64,000 nucleotides of DNA from Deefgea rivuli DSM 18356 (GTDB taxonomy: Bacteria; Pseudomonadota; Gammaproteobacteria; Burkholderiales; Chitinibacteraceae), in contig NZ_JHVM01000008.1 of NCBI RefSeq assembly GCF_000620145.1, positions 124,001 through 188,000 of the forward strand, read 5' to 3'. Each line of letters starts with the position of its first letter. Positions within the stretch are counted from its first letter, which is position 1. The notes under the pieces were generated by a model. That model was not told the origin of the DNA. It ran no database searches and saw only the letters and a program-made list of their open reading frames with translations. The position numbers and the translations under genes are program-made. Shown piece after piece: positions 42,396 through 52,733 of this stretch.

Positions 42396-43181
42396 ATGGC
42401 ACACATCCCACGCAAACGCTTTGGGCAAAACTTTTTGCAAGACCAAGGTGTCATCGCAGGCATTATCAATGCCGTTGACCCACAAGCGGGCGACGTTATT
42501 GTTGAAATTGGACCGGGCTTGGCCGCGCTCACTGCGCCGCTATTGGCCTGTGTACCGCAACTGAATGTCGTTGAAATCGACCGCGATATTGTCAGTCATT
42601 TATCCAATATTTATCCGCCAGAACGCCTTATCATTCACAACGCCGATGCGCTGAGTTTTGATTTTGGTGCGCTCGCGCGCGAAATTGCGCCGGGCAAACG
42701 TATCAAATTAGTCGGCAACCTGCCCTACAATATTTCGACACCGCTACTGTTTCATCTCGCAAGCTTTGCCGACATTATTTACGACATGCATTTTATGCTG
42801 CAAAAAGAAGTCGTCGAACGCATGGTGGCCGAGCCGAGCACCACCGATTACGGCCGTTTGTCCATCATGCTGCAATACCGTTATTTGATGGATCACATTA
42901 TCGACGTTCCGCCAGAATCGTTCGACCCACCGCCTAAAGTCGATTCGGCCGTAGTGCGGATGGTGCCGTACGACACGCTGCCCTACCCCGCTAAAAACGA
43001 AGAGCATCTACGCAAACTGGTGCAGACCGCCTTCTCGCAACGCCGCAAAACGCTACGCAATAATTTGAAAGGCATTACCAACGATCAAGTGCTCGCCGAT
43101 TTGGGCATTGATCCAAGCTGCCGCCCTGAGAATGTCAGCGTCGCTCAATATGTGGCGCTCAGCAATGCCTTAGCAAACTAA
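42396..43181 (+). CDS. rsmA: 16S rRNA dimethyladenosine transferase KsgA/RsmA
   Basis: Dimethylates two adjacent adenosines near the 3' end of 16S rRNA during small-subunit maturation, using S-adenosylmethionine. The 261 residues start [18 protein letters not shown] and contain the SAM site [11 protein letters not shown] and catalytic NLPYNIS. ATG 42396 has AAGGA upstream. A terminator upstream suggests it has its own promoter or depends on readthrough from pdxA. Confidence 0.95.
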   Translation: MAHIPRKRFGQNFLQDQGVIAGIINAVDPQAGDVIVEIGPGLAALTAPLLACVPQLNVVEIDRDIVSHLSNIYPPERLIIHNADALSFDFGALAREIAPGKRIKLVGNLPYNISTPLLFHLASFADIIYDMHFMLQKEVVERMVAEPSTTDYGRLSIMLQYRYLMDHIIDVPPESFDPPPKVDSAVVRMVPYDTLPYPAKNEEHLRKLVQTAFSQRRKTLRNNLKGITNDQVLADLGIDPSCRPENVSVAQYVALSNALAN

Positions 43182-43234
43182 GTACCCGTGCAATAGTTTA
43201 GGCAAGGCGGGCAAGGCGCAGACAGTACCTTGAG

Positions 43235-43257
43235 TACGACAAGGCACGATGCAAGAC
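43235..43257. repeat. Short dispersed repeat, copy 2
   Basis: TACGACAAGGC directly followed by ACGATGCAAGAC, the same words as at 21703-21732. It lies in the 164-bp gap between rsmA and the ABC ATPase gene, whose neighbouring bases also contain repeated GGCAAGGCG strings. Confidence 0.45.
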
Positions 43258-43345
43258 AATTTTTGCCTCACTCGTGCCTCATCTGCTAAGGGATTTCCCC
43301 GCTAGGCTAAGACTTAATACCCTCACAAAATGACAGGCTCAAATA

Positions 43346-44104
43346 ATGAATGCCAACGTGACCATGATTCGCTTTAATAATGTCAATAAATGGTATGGCC
43401 GTGACCACCATGTATTAAAAAACCTCAACCTTGAGGTGAAGCAAGGCGAAGTTGTGGTCGTTTGCGGCCCCTCCGGCTCGGGAAAGTCGACGCTGATTCG
43501 CACCATTAATCAGCTTGAGCCGATTAATGACGGTGAAATCTGGGTAGATGGGATTCAAGCTAATAGTACGAAAACCAATATCAATAAATTGCGTGAAGAT
43601 GTGGGCTTTGTATTCCAGCATTTCAACCTCTACCCCCACCTCTCCGTGCTAGAAAACATCACGCTAGCGCCGATTACCGTAAAAAAAACCGCCCCCGCCG
43701 AAGCGAATCAACGAGCCTTAGAGCTGCTAGAACGCGTGGGTTTATTGAATAAAAAAGATACTTACCCAAGTAATCTTTCAGGTGGACAACAACAGCGCGT
43801 CGCGATTGCACGCGGTCTGGCGATGAATCCACGCGTGATGTTGTTTGATGAGCCAACCAGCGCGCTTGATCCTGAAATGATCGGTGAAGTGCTCAGCGTG
43901 ATGAAGCAGCTCGCGGAATCGGGCATGACCATGATGGTCGTGACGCATGAAATGGGCTTTGCCCGTGAAGTGGCTGATCGCGTGATTTTTCTCGATCATG
44001 GTGAGATTGTCGAAGACACGATGCCAGAAAGCTTTTTCACTAATCCGCAAACCGATCGCGCCAAGCAGTTTTTACGCCAAATTCTGGCACCAATGCATCA
44101 ATAA
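43346..44104 (+). CDS. Amino-acid ABC transporter ATP-binding protein (GlnQ type)
   Basis: Powers uptake of a polar amino acid. The 252 residues have all NBD motifs: Walker [15 protein letters not shown]-loop [17 protein letters not shown], signature [14 protein letters not shown], Walker [15 protein letters not shown] and switch VVTHEMGFA. No permease or binding protein adjoins it, so it is a solitary subunit. The orphan binding protein at 19512 is one possible partner. A strong terminator follows. Confidence 0.9.
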   Translation: MNANVTMIRFNNVNKWYGRDHHVLKNLNLEVKQGEVVVVCGPSGSGKSTLIRTINQLEPINDGEIWVDGIQANSTKTNINKLREDVGFVFQHFNLYPHLSVLENITLAPITVKKTAPAEANQRALELLERVGLLNKKDTYPSNLSGGQQQRVAIARGLAMNPRVMLFDEPTSALDPEMIGEVLSVMKQLAESGMTMMVVTHEMGFAREVADRVIFLDHGEIVEDTMPESFFTNPQTDRAKQFLRQILAPMHQ

Positions 44105-44122
44105 ATGGCTTACTGCTTGCCC

Positions 44123-44158
44123 AATAAAAAAGCTTAGCATGCGCTAAGCTTTTTTATT
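44123..44158. terminator. Bidirectional intrinsic terminator
   Basis: A perfect 16-bp arm AATAAAAAAGCTTAGC (44123-44138), loop ATGC, and its complement (44143-44158). A- and T-tracts make it work on both strands, between the ABC ATPase and the converging GGDEF-EAL gene. Confidence 0.93.
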
Positions 44159-44171
44159 AACTAATATCGAT

Positions 44172-44220
44172 AGGTATTTTCTCATAACCATTGATTATTA
44201 ATGCCTACACAGACATACCC
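44172..44220. repeat. 49-bp element, copy F
   Basis: AGGTAT (44172-44177) and ATACCC (44215-44220), 49 bp. The core AACCATTGATTATTAATGCC fits the family. It is intergenic and its last base is the last base of the GGDEF-EAL stop codon. Confidence 0.75.
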
Positions 44221-46832
44221 TACATCTTTGCCAGTAAACCCAAGCGCATCCACAACTCGGCGACCCCCGCCGGAACCGGTTCACTAAAATAAAATCCCTG
44301 CATATAATTCACGCCCAAACCTTGCAAGAAGCGCGCCGTTTCTAGGTTTTCTACACCTTCAATCACCAGATCTAATTGCAGGCCTTGCGCCATTTGCGCA
44401 ATAGCCTGCATCACACGGCGGCCCTCTTCGGTATGCAAACGCTGCGCGAATGACACGTCCACTTTGAGCATTTGTGCAGGCATTTCATGCAATTGCGAGA
44501 GTGACGAATAACCCGTACCAAAGTCATCAATCGCCAGCTCGAATCCTGCCAAACGCAACTGGCGTAAATGTCGCATTTGCCGCGAATAATCGGTCAGTGC
44601 GACGCTTTCGGTAATTTCTAAAATCACATCCGATGGCCGCAAACGGAACTGGCTTAAACGTTCGACCAATTGCGTTACAAAATTAGGCAAGAATAATTGG
44701 CTGCGCGAGATATTAATCATCATTTTCTGCGCCAAACCCACATCACGCCAATCACGCAGCTTCGCAAACGCAATCAGCATAATTTGCTCAGACAACTCTT
44801 GAATAAGGCCGACTTTTTCCGCCATTGGAATAAATAATTCAGGGCTAATCCAGCCACTTTTATCATCCAGCCAACGCGCCAACGCTTCGACCGCAATCAC
44901 TTCTCCGGTACGGGAATTGACAATCGGCTGGTAAAACACTTGCAAACCACCGTGCTTAATTGCGCTGGAAAGCCGCGACTGTATCGCCACATGCTCACGA
45001 CCCAAAGCTTTTAAATGCACAATATCGCTGTAGAAACAGGCGTTATTACGACCCGCGTGTTTGGCGTGGTACATCGTGTGATCGGCGGCCGACAATAGCT
45101 CTTCGCCGCTTTCTGCGTTATCCGGATAAATCGCAAAACCGACTGAAATCGTCGGCTGAGTCTCCATGCCATTAATACTAATCGTCTCCCGCGCTGCCGA
45201 GCGCAGTAACTCGGCAATTTGCTTGAGCTGATTGCTGTCTTTCAAATGGGGAATCAAAGCAATAAATTCATCGCCACCCCAACGCGCCAACACAGCATCT
45301 TCGGGCAAGACCGCTTTGAGACGTCGTGACAAACTGATTAATAATTCATCACCGGTTTTATGGCCAAACGCATCATTAATTTGTTTAAAGTGATCTAAAT
45401 CGATAAATCCCAAGCCCACTTTACAGTTTTCCACCCGCGCCTCATCAATCGCGCGGTGCAGCTCATCATCGAGTAATAATCGATTCGGCAGACTAGTCAG
45501 CCCGTCATACAGCGCCAACTGAGTAATATGCTGCTCATTTAAGTGCGCCACTGTCACATCACGCAACACGCCGCGCAAACCCGCCACTTTGCCATCAGGG
45601 CCTTGGTGCGCGATTAAGCGTGCCTCTACCCAAATAAACTCACCATCGTCGCGCATGAGTCTAAAACGCACGCTCGCGGGTTCTGCCGATTTCACCATTT
45701 GCGCCAGCACGCTCCCCACCAGACTCGTGTCTTCTGGGTAAACCCAAGACAATAAAGAGCGGCCGATATCTTGGCTTAGATGGCGTGGATCAATGCCGCG
45801 CAGACGAGGCCAAACGGCGGTGGTTTCGGTTAAATGCCCTGCAGGCGATAAATCGATAATCGCTTCTTCCAACAAATTGAGCGTATCGAGCATGGTTTTT
45901 TTACGTGCGGCATCTTGCATCAACACGGTGACGTCTTGCATTAGCACCACAGCATGCTGCTTGGTACCGGCACTTACTGGCTGCAAGCGCACTAAAAAGC
46001 AGATATTGCCCTGCGCCAGCGTACAGTGAAACTGCATACTGGCGTGACCTGCTAGTAATTTTGGCAGTCGATGCACCAATTCACTGGCCAGCTCGAACGG
46101 CAGCGCAACGGTCAATGGACGACCCAACAAAGTCTCAACAGGCGGCAAGCTCGGGTGCCCCGACCAGACTTGGCAAATCACGCCATTGGGTTCCAGCTCA
46201 AACACCATATCTTGCGTACCGCCCACCAAAGCGCGGAGGCGCTGCTGATTGGCGAGTGACTCAGCTTCCACTTTGGCTTTCAGCAAAGCTTGCGCCACAT
46301 GATTGGCCAGCATCGACAATAAACGCAGCTCGGTGCTCTCTCGTTGCTGACGCTCATCATCATTTAAAAAAATCAAAAACCCGAATAAATGCCCATTGTC
46401 TAAGAGCGGAATGCAGAGCAACTGGCGCACGCCGACTTGGGCCAATAGCATTTGCTCAGCCAAAGGAAGCTCCAGCAAAGACTTATTTAATATCATACCC
46501 ACAGTAAGGGTATCGGCCAGTAGCGGATACTGATCATAGGCTAGCGAGACAAACGGTTGGGGGGTATTTATCGCCAGATGGCATTCCTGATCACGCCACG
46601 CCGCAACCATGCGCGCGACTTTACCATCAGCCTCATTCAAGTACAGCCCCGTCATACTGCTGTGCGATGCCTCACCCAAAGTACGCAACATTTCAATCAA
46701 CGCGTCCGGATCATCCGCGTTAGCGAGCAAACTCACGACATTGTCAAAGGCATTAAAATAGGTGTGATAAACACCTAGCGCCTCGTGAGCGGCATAGTTC
46801 GCTGATATTGAAGAAAAATTCTCTGGCTGCAC
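44220..46832 (-). CDS. GAF-PAS-PAS-GGDEF-EAL cyclic di-GMP protein
   Basis: An 870-residue cytoplasmic signalling protein that may make and break cyclic di-GMP. In order: a GAF-like domain (about 20-195), two PAS-like domains (about 195-310 and 315-430), GGDEF (about 440-600) and EAL (about 610-865). The GGDEF motif is intact (ARWGGDEFIALIP), as is EAL (VEALARWLD), with the IDDFGTGYSS and VIEGVE motifs of active phosphodiesterases. Which activity dominates is not predictable. It starts at GTG 46832 with GGGGC upstream. No membrane span is seen. Confidence 0.9.
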   Translation of the reverse strand: MQPENFSSISANYAAHEALGVYHTYFNAFDNVVSLLANADDPDALIEMLRTLGEASHSSMTGLYLNEADGKVARMVAAWRDQECHLAINTPQPFVSLAYDQYPLLADTLTVGMILNKSLLELPLAEQMLLAQVGVRQLLCIPLLDNGHLFGFLIFLNDDERQQRESTELRLLSMLANHVAQALLKAKVEAESLANQQRLRALVGGTQDMVFELEPNGVICQVWSGHPSLPPVETLLGRPLTVALPFELASELVHRLPKLLAGHASMQFHCTLAQGNICFLVRLQPVSAGTKQHAVVLMQDVTVLMQDAARKKTMLDTLNLLEEAIIDLSPAGHLTETTAVWPRLRGIDPRHLSQDIGRSLLSWVYPEDTSLVGSVLAQMVKSAEPASVRFRLMRDDGEFIWVEARLIAHQGPDGKVAGLRGVLRDVTVAHLNEQHITQLALYDGLTSLPNRLLLDDELHRAIDEARVENCKVGLGFIDLDHFKQINDAFGHKTGDELLISLSRRLKAVLPEDAVLARWGGDEFIALIPHLKDSNQLKQIAELLRSAARETISINGMETQPTISVGFAIYPDNAESGEELLSAADHTMYHAKHAGRNNACFYSDIVHLKALGREHVAIQSRLSSAIKHGGLQVFYQPIVNSRTGEVIAVEALARWLDDKSGWISPELFIPMAEKVGLIQELSEQIMLIAFAKLRDWRDVGLAQKMMINISRSQLFLPNFVTQLVERLSQFRLRPSDVILEITESVALTDYSRQMRHLRQLRLAGFELAIDDFGTGYSSLSQLHEMPAQMLKVDVSFAQRLHTEEGRRVMQAIAQMAQGLQLDLVIEGVENLETARFLQGLGVNYMQGFYFSEPVPAGVAELWMRLGLLAKM

Positions 46833-46879
46833 AAAAGCCCCAAGTAATATTCAAGTTAGCTTTTTGACTTCAAACGAAA

Positions 46880-46904
46880 AACGGGAACCGATTCGATTCC
46901 CGTT
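46880..46904 (-). terminator. Intrinsic terminator after topA
   Basis: AACGGGAA (46880-46887) pairs with TTCCCGTT (46897-46904). On the minus strand it is followed by a T-run, placing it just after the topA stop. Confidence 0.8.
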
Positions 46905-46908
46905 GTAT

Positions 46909-49209
46909 TTACTTCGGTTCTTTTTCTGGCGGTGGTATCAGCACTTCGCTGTAACCACATTCCTTCTGTGGACACACTTTCTCTGTACCACGGCGTTTAG
47001 TGACTTTAATCGTCATAATCGGCCATTTGCATTGCGGGCACGCCTCCAACACTGGCGGATTCCACGTTGCATACTTGCAATCTGGATAGGTATTGCATGA
47101 ATAGAACAATTTACCGTAACGGCTCTTACGCTCAATCAAACTACCTTTATGACACTCAGGGCATTCAATCCCAGTGTCTTTCGGTTTTTCCAGTGGTTCG
47201 ATATGCTTACATTTTGGATACGCCGAGCAACCAATGAATTTACCGTAACGACCCAATTTGATATGCAGCGGTGATTCACATTTCGGGCAAGTTCGATCTG
47301 GCACCACTTCAGGCTCAAGTGGCACTGCATCCGGATCATCACCAATATTGCGGGTGTAATCACACTCTGGATACGAGGTGCAGCTAATAAAGCGACCACG
47401 ACGCCCTAAGCGGATCGATAGTTTATGCTTACCGCATTTCGGGCAATCTTCATCCATCGCTTCATGCGTTGCTTCAGCACGCGATAAAGCTTGTTTTTCT
47501 TCGACCTGCTTATGAAATTTAACCCAGAACTCTTCCAGCACCGGAATCCATTCACGACTACCGTTGGAAATTTCATCGAGCTTGTCTTCCAATTTCGCCG
47601 TGAAATTGTAATCGACGTACTGCGTGAAATGCTCGGACAAAAACTTATTCACCACTTCACCGGTGTCGGTCGGCGTGAAGCGTTTTTTATCCAAAATCAC
47701 GTATTCGCGATCTTTCAGCGTAAAAATAATCGACGCATAAGTTGAAGGACGGCCAATGCCGAATTCTTCCAGCGATTTGACTAAACTTGCTTCAGTAAAG
47801 CGCGGCGGTGGTTGCGTGAAATGCTGCTCGCCAGAGATTTTTTCGACTGGCAGCGCATCGCCTTCCGTCATCACCGGCAGACGGGCTTCATCTTCGTCAT
47901 CATCCACATCGTCGGCATCTTCTTGATATACGGCGATAAAGCCAGGAAATACCAAGGTTTGCCCCGTCGCGCGGAATAGATTTTCGGGACCACCAACTGC
48001 GATATCAACTGCCACCGTATCAAATTTTGCCGACGTCATTTGACAGGCCAGCGTGCGCTTCCAAATCATTTGATACAGCTTGAATTGTTCTGGCGACAGG
48101 AAGGTTTTTACTGATTCTGGCGTGCGATGAATCGATGTAGGACGTACGGCCTCATGCGCTTCTTGCGCATTTTTGGCTTTATTTTTATAAGCAATAGGAT
48201 CTTTGGGCAGATAATCTTTATCAAACTGCTCACTGATATAGCCGCGAATTTCAGCCAAAGCGTCATTTGATAATGCCACCGAGTCGGTACGCATATAGGT
48301 AATCAAACCGACTGTTTCACCGCCGAGATTAATCCCTTCATACAGTTGCTGCGCTGTACGCATGGCTCTATCGGTTGTAAATCCAAGTTTACGTACCGCT
48401 TCTTGTTGCAAAGTTGAAGTCGTAAATGGCGCAGCAGGGCTGCGCGATTTCTTTTTCTTTTCAACTGAATGAACAACGGCGTCTTTACCCGCCAAGCCAT
48501 TCAAAATGGTAGTTTGCTCAGCTTCGTTCGGAATATCAAACTGATCGAGCTTCTTGCCTTGCCAAGTCGTGAGCTTGGCCGCCACTTTGCTGCGGCCTTT
48601 TTTGGTATCCAGATGAATCGACCAATATTCTTGCGGATTAAACGCGCGAATTTCAATTTCACGCTCGCAAATCAAGCGCAGCGCAGGGCTTTGCACCCGA
48701 CCAGCGGATAGGCCTGTGCGCACCTTGCGCCACAATAGCGGAGATAGATTAAAACCGACCAAATAATCCAGCGCGCTACGTGCTTGCTGTGCATTGACCA
48801 AATTGAAATCAATATCACGTGGATTGGCGACGGCATGCAATACAGCGGTTTCAGTAATTTCATGAAACACGACTCGTTTAAAGGTTTTCTCAGGGCTAAC
48901 TAACTTTTTAGCCTTGAGAATTTCCATGATGTGCCAAGAAATGGCTTCACCTTCGCGGTCCGGATCGGATGCGAGGTAGACGTGATCGGCAGCTTCAACC
49001 GCATCACAAATGGCATCGACGTGCTTTTTGTTTTTATCGATAACCTGGTACTTCATTTTGAAGTCTTTCTCAGGATCAACCGAACCCGACTTGCGAACTA
49101 ATCCGCGCACGTGTCCGTAAGAGGCAAGGATTTGAAAATCCTTGCCTAAGTATTTTTGCAGAGTTTTCGCTTTCGAAGGCGACTCAACGATAAGTAGATT
49201 GGCCGGCAT
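46909..49209 (-). CDS. topA: DNA topoisomerase I
   Basis: Relaxes negative supercoils by transient single-strand cleavage. The 766 residues begin with a Toprim domain (LLIVESPSKAKTLQKYLG; metal acidic cluster in ASDPDREGE). The active tyrosine is in GLITYMRTDSVALS. Four C-terminal zinc-ribbon repeats follow (CPKC, CPKC, CPEC and CPQC units). ATG 49209 has GGGGAA upstream. It follows smg and dprA in the conserved betaproteobacterial order. Confidence 0.96.
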   Translation of the reverse strand: MPANLLIVESPSKAKTLQKYLGKDFQILASYGHVRGLVRKSGSVDPEKDFKMKYQVIDKNKKHVDAICDAVEAADHVYLASDPDREGEAISWHIMEILKAKKLVSPEKTFKRVVFHEITETAVLHAVANPRDIDFNLVNAQQARSALDYLVGFNLSPLLWRKVRTGLSAGRVQSPALRLICEREIEIRAFNPQEYWSIHLDTKKGRSKVAAKLTTWQGKKLDQFDIPNEAEQTTILNGLAGKDAVVHSVEKKKKSRSPAAPFTTSTLQQEAVRKLGFTTDRAMRTAQQLYEGINLGGETVGLITYMRTDSVALSNDALAEIRGYISEQFDKDYLPKDPIAYKNKAKNAQEAHEAVRPTSIHRTPESVKTFLSPEQFKLYQMIWKRTLACQMTSAKFDTVAVDIAVGGPENLFRATGQTLVFPGFIAVYQEDADDVDDDEDEARLPVMTEGDALPVEKISGEQHFTQPPPRFTEASLVKSLEEFGIGRPSTYASIIFTLKDREYVILDKKRFTPTDTGEVVNKFLSEHFTQYVDYNFTAKLEDKLDEISNGSREWIPVLEEFWVKFHKQVEEKQALSRAEATHEAMDEDCPKCGKHKLSIRLGRRGRFISCTSYPECDYTRNIGDDPDAVPLEPEVVPDRTCPKCESPLHIKLGRYGKFIGCSAYPKCKHIEPLEKPKDTGIECPECHKGSLIERKSRYGKLFYSCNTYPDCKYATWNPPVLEACPQCKWPIMTIKVTKRRGTEKVCPQKECGYSEVLIPPPEKEPK

Positions 49210-49262
49210 GGTTCCCCAAGGCAGCAGAGATTCGAAAACTGGAGTGTGTGGCGCAGCTCACC

Positions 49263-49721
49263 TTAGTGTAAGGCAAACCCTTCGCGACCAAACAACAACT
49301 CCTCGATAAGGAGATTGGTTAAAGCATCACGCTTTTGCCAAATCACCATTAAAACTATTAATTTAATCCGCTCCAGCACGACCTCACCATCCGGTTCACG
49401 CCAAAGTCGATCTAGCACCAACTCACGCTCACCTGCACTTAACACTCGCGTGGCATCCAAAGAGTGTAAGAAAGCAGCAGCCTCTTCACTGAGGCGCTCT
49501 AATTCAATCGGATGCAAAGAGCGAAAGCCCAACTCTTTAGAATCCAACATTTGATACGGCGTGATATCGATTTGCTTTAATTCAGATAACCAAGTCAAAG
49601 CGTCGTGAATATCTTCACCCTCAAAGCCCGCCAAAGATAGTTTTTTGGCCAGCAAAGACATATCTGGCAAGCCATCTGCGTTGTAAAACTGCTCAAAAAG
49701 GTAAGCAAGGACTTCTAACAT
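49263..49721 (-). CDS. smg: Smg family protein (DUF494)
   Basis: 152 residues, starting MLEVLAYLFEQFYNADGLPD, with the family core GFEGEDIHDALTWLSEL. Smg proteins lie next to dprA in many proteobacteria, but their role is not established. It is predicted to be a soluble, mostly helical acidic protein. It starts 8 bp after dprA, so the two are in one operon. Confidence 0.9.
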   Translation of the reverse strand: MLEVLAYLFEQFYNADGLPDMSLLAKKLSLAGFEGEDIHDALTWLSELKQIDITPYQMLDSKELGFRSLHPIELERLSEEAAAFLHSLDATRVLSAGERELVLDRLWREPDGEVVLERIKLIVLMVIWQKRDALTNLLIEELLFGREGFALH

Positions 49722-49729
49722 AATCTAAT

Positions 49730-50839
49730 TTAAACCCCACCGCCAATGCGTTGATAGCGTCCGCCAGGCAAAGAAGCCAGCTTCCCTTCTAATTCCAAAC
49801 CCAACAGAATCTCGCACAGCGCCGCATTCGTCAAGCCAGTCTTTTCAATTAACGTTTCTAAATCGATCGGATCCCAGCCTAATACATCCCATATTGCTAA
49901 ATCACTACCGCTCTGTTCGACCTGATTTTTGGCTACTGTTGGTACAGTAAATAAATCATTCCCAAAACATAATTCAGCCAAAATATCATCCGCCGACTCG
50001 ACTAACTTGGCTCCATTTTTAATTAAAGCATGGCAGCCCTTCGCTAACGGAGAATGAATTGATCCAGGAATAGCGAACACTTCACGCCCAATATCGACTG
50101 CCTGACGGGCGGTGATTAAAGAGCCGCTCCCCAGAGCGGCCTCCACCACCAAACAACCCAAACCCAGTGCCGCAATAATCCGATTACGCTGCGGAAAATG
50201 CCCAGCTAGCGGCGGCGAACCCAGCGCAAACTCAGATAGAATCAAGCCTTCTTTAGCCAGTTGGTGCGCTAAGTCACGGTTGCTGGCAGGATAAATTCGA
50301 TCCAAGCCAGTGCCAATGACAGCAATGCTCGATCCCTGCCCTACCAAACCACCACGATGCGCTGCGGCATCAATCCCGCTGGCCAAACCACTGACAATAC
50401 ACAAACCACCACCCGATAAATGCTGAGCAAACGCTTGTGCATTCGTAACGCCTTGCGGGGTGGAGTTACGACTTCCTACAATACTGAGTGCGGGCTTTTT
50501 CAATAAATTCAAGTCACCTTTCGCATACAGCAGCGTTGGCGGATCAGGTAAAGACAATAGTTGAGAAGGATATCGGACATCATTCAAAGTCAACAGGACG
50601 TGATTTTCATCTTCCAACCAATCCATTGTTGCTTTAAGTTCTGGGTAATCAAGGCGCTGAGCCGCATTAATAATTGCATCACCCAGCACGGGCGAGACCA
50701 ATCCTTTCAACTCCGCGCGTGATGCAGCAAAAATAGCTGCGGGCTCACCCAGAGCCCGCAACAATAACAATTGGCTACGAACTCCCAAACCTGAAATTAG
50801 GGAGAAGCGTAGCCAAGTTTCTAATTCAGCATCAAACAA
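49730..50839 (-). CDS. dprA: DNA-processing protein DprA
   Basis: Loads RecA on incoming single-stranded DNA during natural transformation. The 369 residues contain the Rossmann-like core: SIVGSRNSTPQGVTNAQ, VSGLASGIDAAAHRGGL, GTGLDRIYPASNRDLA and FPQRNRIIAAL. A winged-helix C-terminal domain (about 300-369) is present. The start is a TTG at 50839, two bases after the LysM gene's stop; no in-frame ATG occurs early enough to cover the N-terminal SAM-like region. Presence suggests competence potential. Confidence 0.92.
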   Translation of the reverse strand: MFDAELETWLRFSLISGLGVRSQLLLLRALGEPAAIFAASRAELKGLVSPVLGDAIINAAQRLDYPELKATMDWLEDENHVLLTLNDVRYPSQLLSLPDPPTLLYAKGDLNLLKKPALSIVGSRNSTPQGVTNAQAFAQHLSGGGLCIVSGLASGIDAAAHRGGLVGQGSSIAVIGTGLDRIYPASNRDLAHQLAKEGLILSEFALGSPPLAGHFPQRNRIIAALGLGCLVVEAALGSGSLITARQAVDIGREVFAIPGSIHSPLAKGCHALIKNGAKLVESADDILAELCFGNDLFTVPTVAKNQVEQSGSDLAIWDVLGWDPIDLETLIEKTGLTNAALCEILLGLELEGKLASLPGGRYQRIGGGV

Positions 50840-50841
50840 TA

Positions 50842-51915
50842 TTATTCTGCTTCTACCGCCGCCTCAGCCCGAACTTCATCACCAATATTCACTGGCAAGG
50901 TGCTATCAAGCACCAGCGCATAAGAGACTTTTGGGAAAACGCGGTAAACAAATAAATTCCCACTCCGAATTGGCGGTGTGAACCGAGTTGGCTCAGAACT
51001 AACTTCTTTTTTGATTTCACGCGGTGCTTTATAGCTAAATAAAACAGTCCCCACATCCACGCCGTGCAAGGCGCCACGATTCAGAACAACGGTCGTTAAG
51101 GAGCCTGCTTCAGTCACACCGCCATAAGTTGAAATCACTTTTCCGGAAATCGCCTGCGCTGGCAGGTGAGGGACATAATTAATAAATTGCTTTTCCGGCG
51201 CACGAATTAAACGATCACCGACAGTGATTTCTTGGCGGCTGCTCACAACCACTAAAGTTGAAACATCGCCTTCGCGTGTCACACGCACATCGCCCAAATA
51301 GTTCACTTCGATACCGATGACTTCTTTCGGATCATCCGGATTAATTAATTCTTTACCTTTACGAAACACCTGCCAAGTTTCCCCAGCAGCCGCATCCATA
51401 AAATCTACCGAATAAATTTGCTCACCCGGACCAAACAACAAGCGGTTATCTGGGCCCGCAGCAATGCGCGGCGCAGCCGTGAAGTCCTCAACGCTCATCA
51501 CCAGTGGCTTCGATAAAAACGGCTCAATCGACGTGTATGGGATACTCGCAATAGCGCCACCCGAATTTGGGATTTCACGAATTCGTGGGCTCAGTTTGCC
51601 TGTGCCACTACGTCCGTCCACTTTCTGGTTTTTAAGTAGCTTTAAACGTGGCTGCCCGCTGGATGTATCCAGCACGATGACATCACCAGGGTAAATCCAG
51701 TGCGGATTTTTAATGTCTTCTTTATTGAGTTGCCAGATTTCCGGCCAGCGCCAAGGCTGGTTTAAGAATTTCCCAGAAATTCCCCATAAAGTATCACCCT
51801 TCACCACGACATAGCGGTCAGGGGCATTCTTAGCCAATTTAAGTTCATCAGCCAATAGTGGAGCAGAAAGAAAACCTGCCACGAGAAGTAGCGATACAAT
51901 GGATTTACGCATCAT
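50842..51915 (-). CDS. LysM peptidoglycan-binding protein
   Basis: 357 residues with a signal peptide (about 1-22, ending LLA) and an N-terminal LysM module (about 34-85, YVVVKGDTLWGISGKFL... WIYPGDVIVL). The rest is an extracellular domain of unknown function, found upstream of dprA in many betaproteobacteria. It should be periplasmic and bound to cell wall. Two tandem ATGs (51915, 51912) are both possible starts. It is divergent from def across a 168-bp AT-rich promoter region. Confidence 0.88.
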   Translation of the reverse strand: MMRKSIVSLLLVAGFLSAPLLADELKLAKNAPDRYVVVKGDTLWGISGKFLNQPWRWPEIWQLNKEDIKNPHWIYPGDVIVLDTSSGQPRLKLLKNQKVDGRSGTGKLSPRIREIPNSGGAIASIPYTSIEPFLSKPLVMSVEDFTAAPRIAAGPDNRLLFGPGEQIYSVDFMDAAAGETWQVFRKGKELINPDDPKEVIGIEVNYLGDVRVTREGDVSTLVVVSSRQEITVGDRLIRAPEKQFINYVPHLPAQAISGKVISTYGGVTEAGSLTTVVLNRGALHGVDVGTVLFSYKAPREIKKEVSSEPTRFTPPIRSGNLFVYRVFPKVSYALVLDSTLPVNIGDEVRAEAAVEAE

Positions 51916-52083
51916 GATTTGAGCCCAGTTCTTGCGGTTAATCGATCCACAAGCAAAAATTCAAAAGAAGTTGATTGATATGGCCTTGATATCACAACCA
52001 AATCAACCCATATCCAATATAATATATTCTATAGCTTATCTATTATTAATTCTGCATATAAACTTTTGGTCTAGCAAGCAAAC

Positions 52084-52587
52084 ATGGCAATCTTAAACAT
52101 TCTGCACTATCCCGACGAGCGCTTACATACAATTGCGCAGCCTGTGACTGTTTTTGACACAGTCCTGCAACGTCAAATCGACGACATGGCAGAAACCATG
52201 TACGCCGCACCAGGTATAGGCTTGGCCGCGTCACAAGTCGACTTTCATCAGCGATTGGTCGTTATAGACATTTCTGAAGAGAAAAACGAACTACTGGTTC
52301 TGATCAATCCACAAATTATCAGTGCTGACGGTCATACCACATACGAAGAAGGCTGTTTGTCGGTGCCTGGTATTTATGAAGAGGTTGAGCGCGCCGAAAC
52401 GCTCACGGTGCAAGCCTTGGATCGCCACGGAAAACCTTTCACCTTGCATGCAGAAGGTCTACTGGCCATTTGCATTCAACACGAAATCGATCATTTAGAC
52501 GGTAAGATTTTTGTCGAAAAACTCTCTCGCCTCAAGCTCAGTCGTATTGTGCAAAAAATCAAAAAAAATCAAAAAAAAACCATGTGA
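52084..52587 (+). CDS. def: Peptide deformylase
   Basis: Removes the formyl group from nascent N-terminal methionine. The 167 residues carry all three motifs: [16 protein letters not shown] and the metal-binding QHEIDHLDG. The C-terminus is a Lys-rich tail ([10 protein letters not shown]) encoded by several A-tracts of 6-9 bases, which are prone to slippage. It is followed after 146 bp by fmt, the enzyme that adds the formyl group. Confidence 0.95.
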   Translation: MAILNILHYPDERLHTIAQPVTVFDTVLQRQIDDMAETMYAAPGIGLAASQVDFHQRLVVIDISEEKNELLVLINPQIISADGHTTYEEGCLSVPGIYEEVERAETLTVQALDRHGKPFTLHAEGLLAICIQHEIDHLDGKIFVEKLSRLKLSRIVQKIKKNQKKTM

Positions 52588-52588
52588 G

Positions 52589-52631
52589 TTGCGATAGCAG
52601 TCGCTCAGTCTAACGTAACAAACTATCGCAA
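52589..52631. other. Long-loop inverted repeat after def
   Basis: TTGCGATAG (52589-52597) and CTATCGCAA (52623-52631) are perfect 9-bp arms with a 25-base loop. There is no T-run. It lies 2 bp after the def stop and may be an mRNA-end hairpin or nothing. Confidence 0.35.
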
Positions 52632-52733
52632 ACACTGGGCAACTTATAGAAACAGGTTCTCAAACGGACTTTTAGCACCACGCAAATCCCTTGCTGACTT
52701 GTCCACACCTCACACTTTGATACCGCACATACG

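Noticed and set aside
43269-43317. Possible 49-bp family copy ending at an ATACCC
   Set aside because: The right half is similar, but the left end reads GTGCCT rather than GGTAT.
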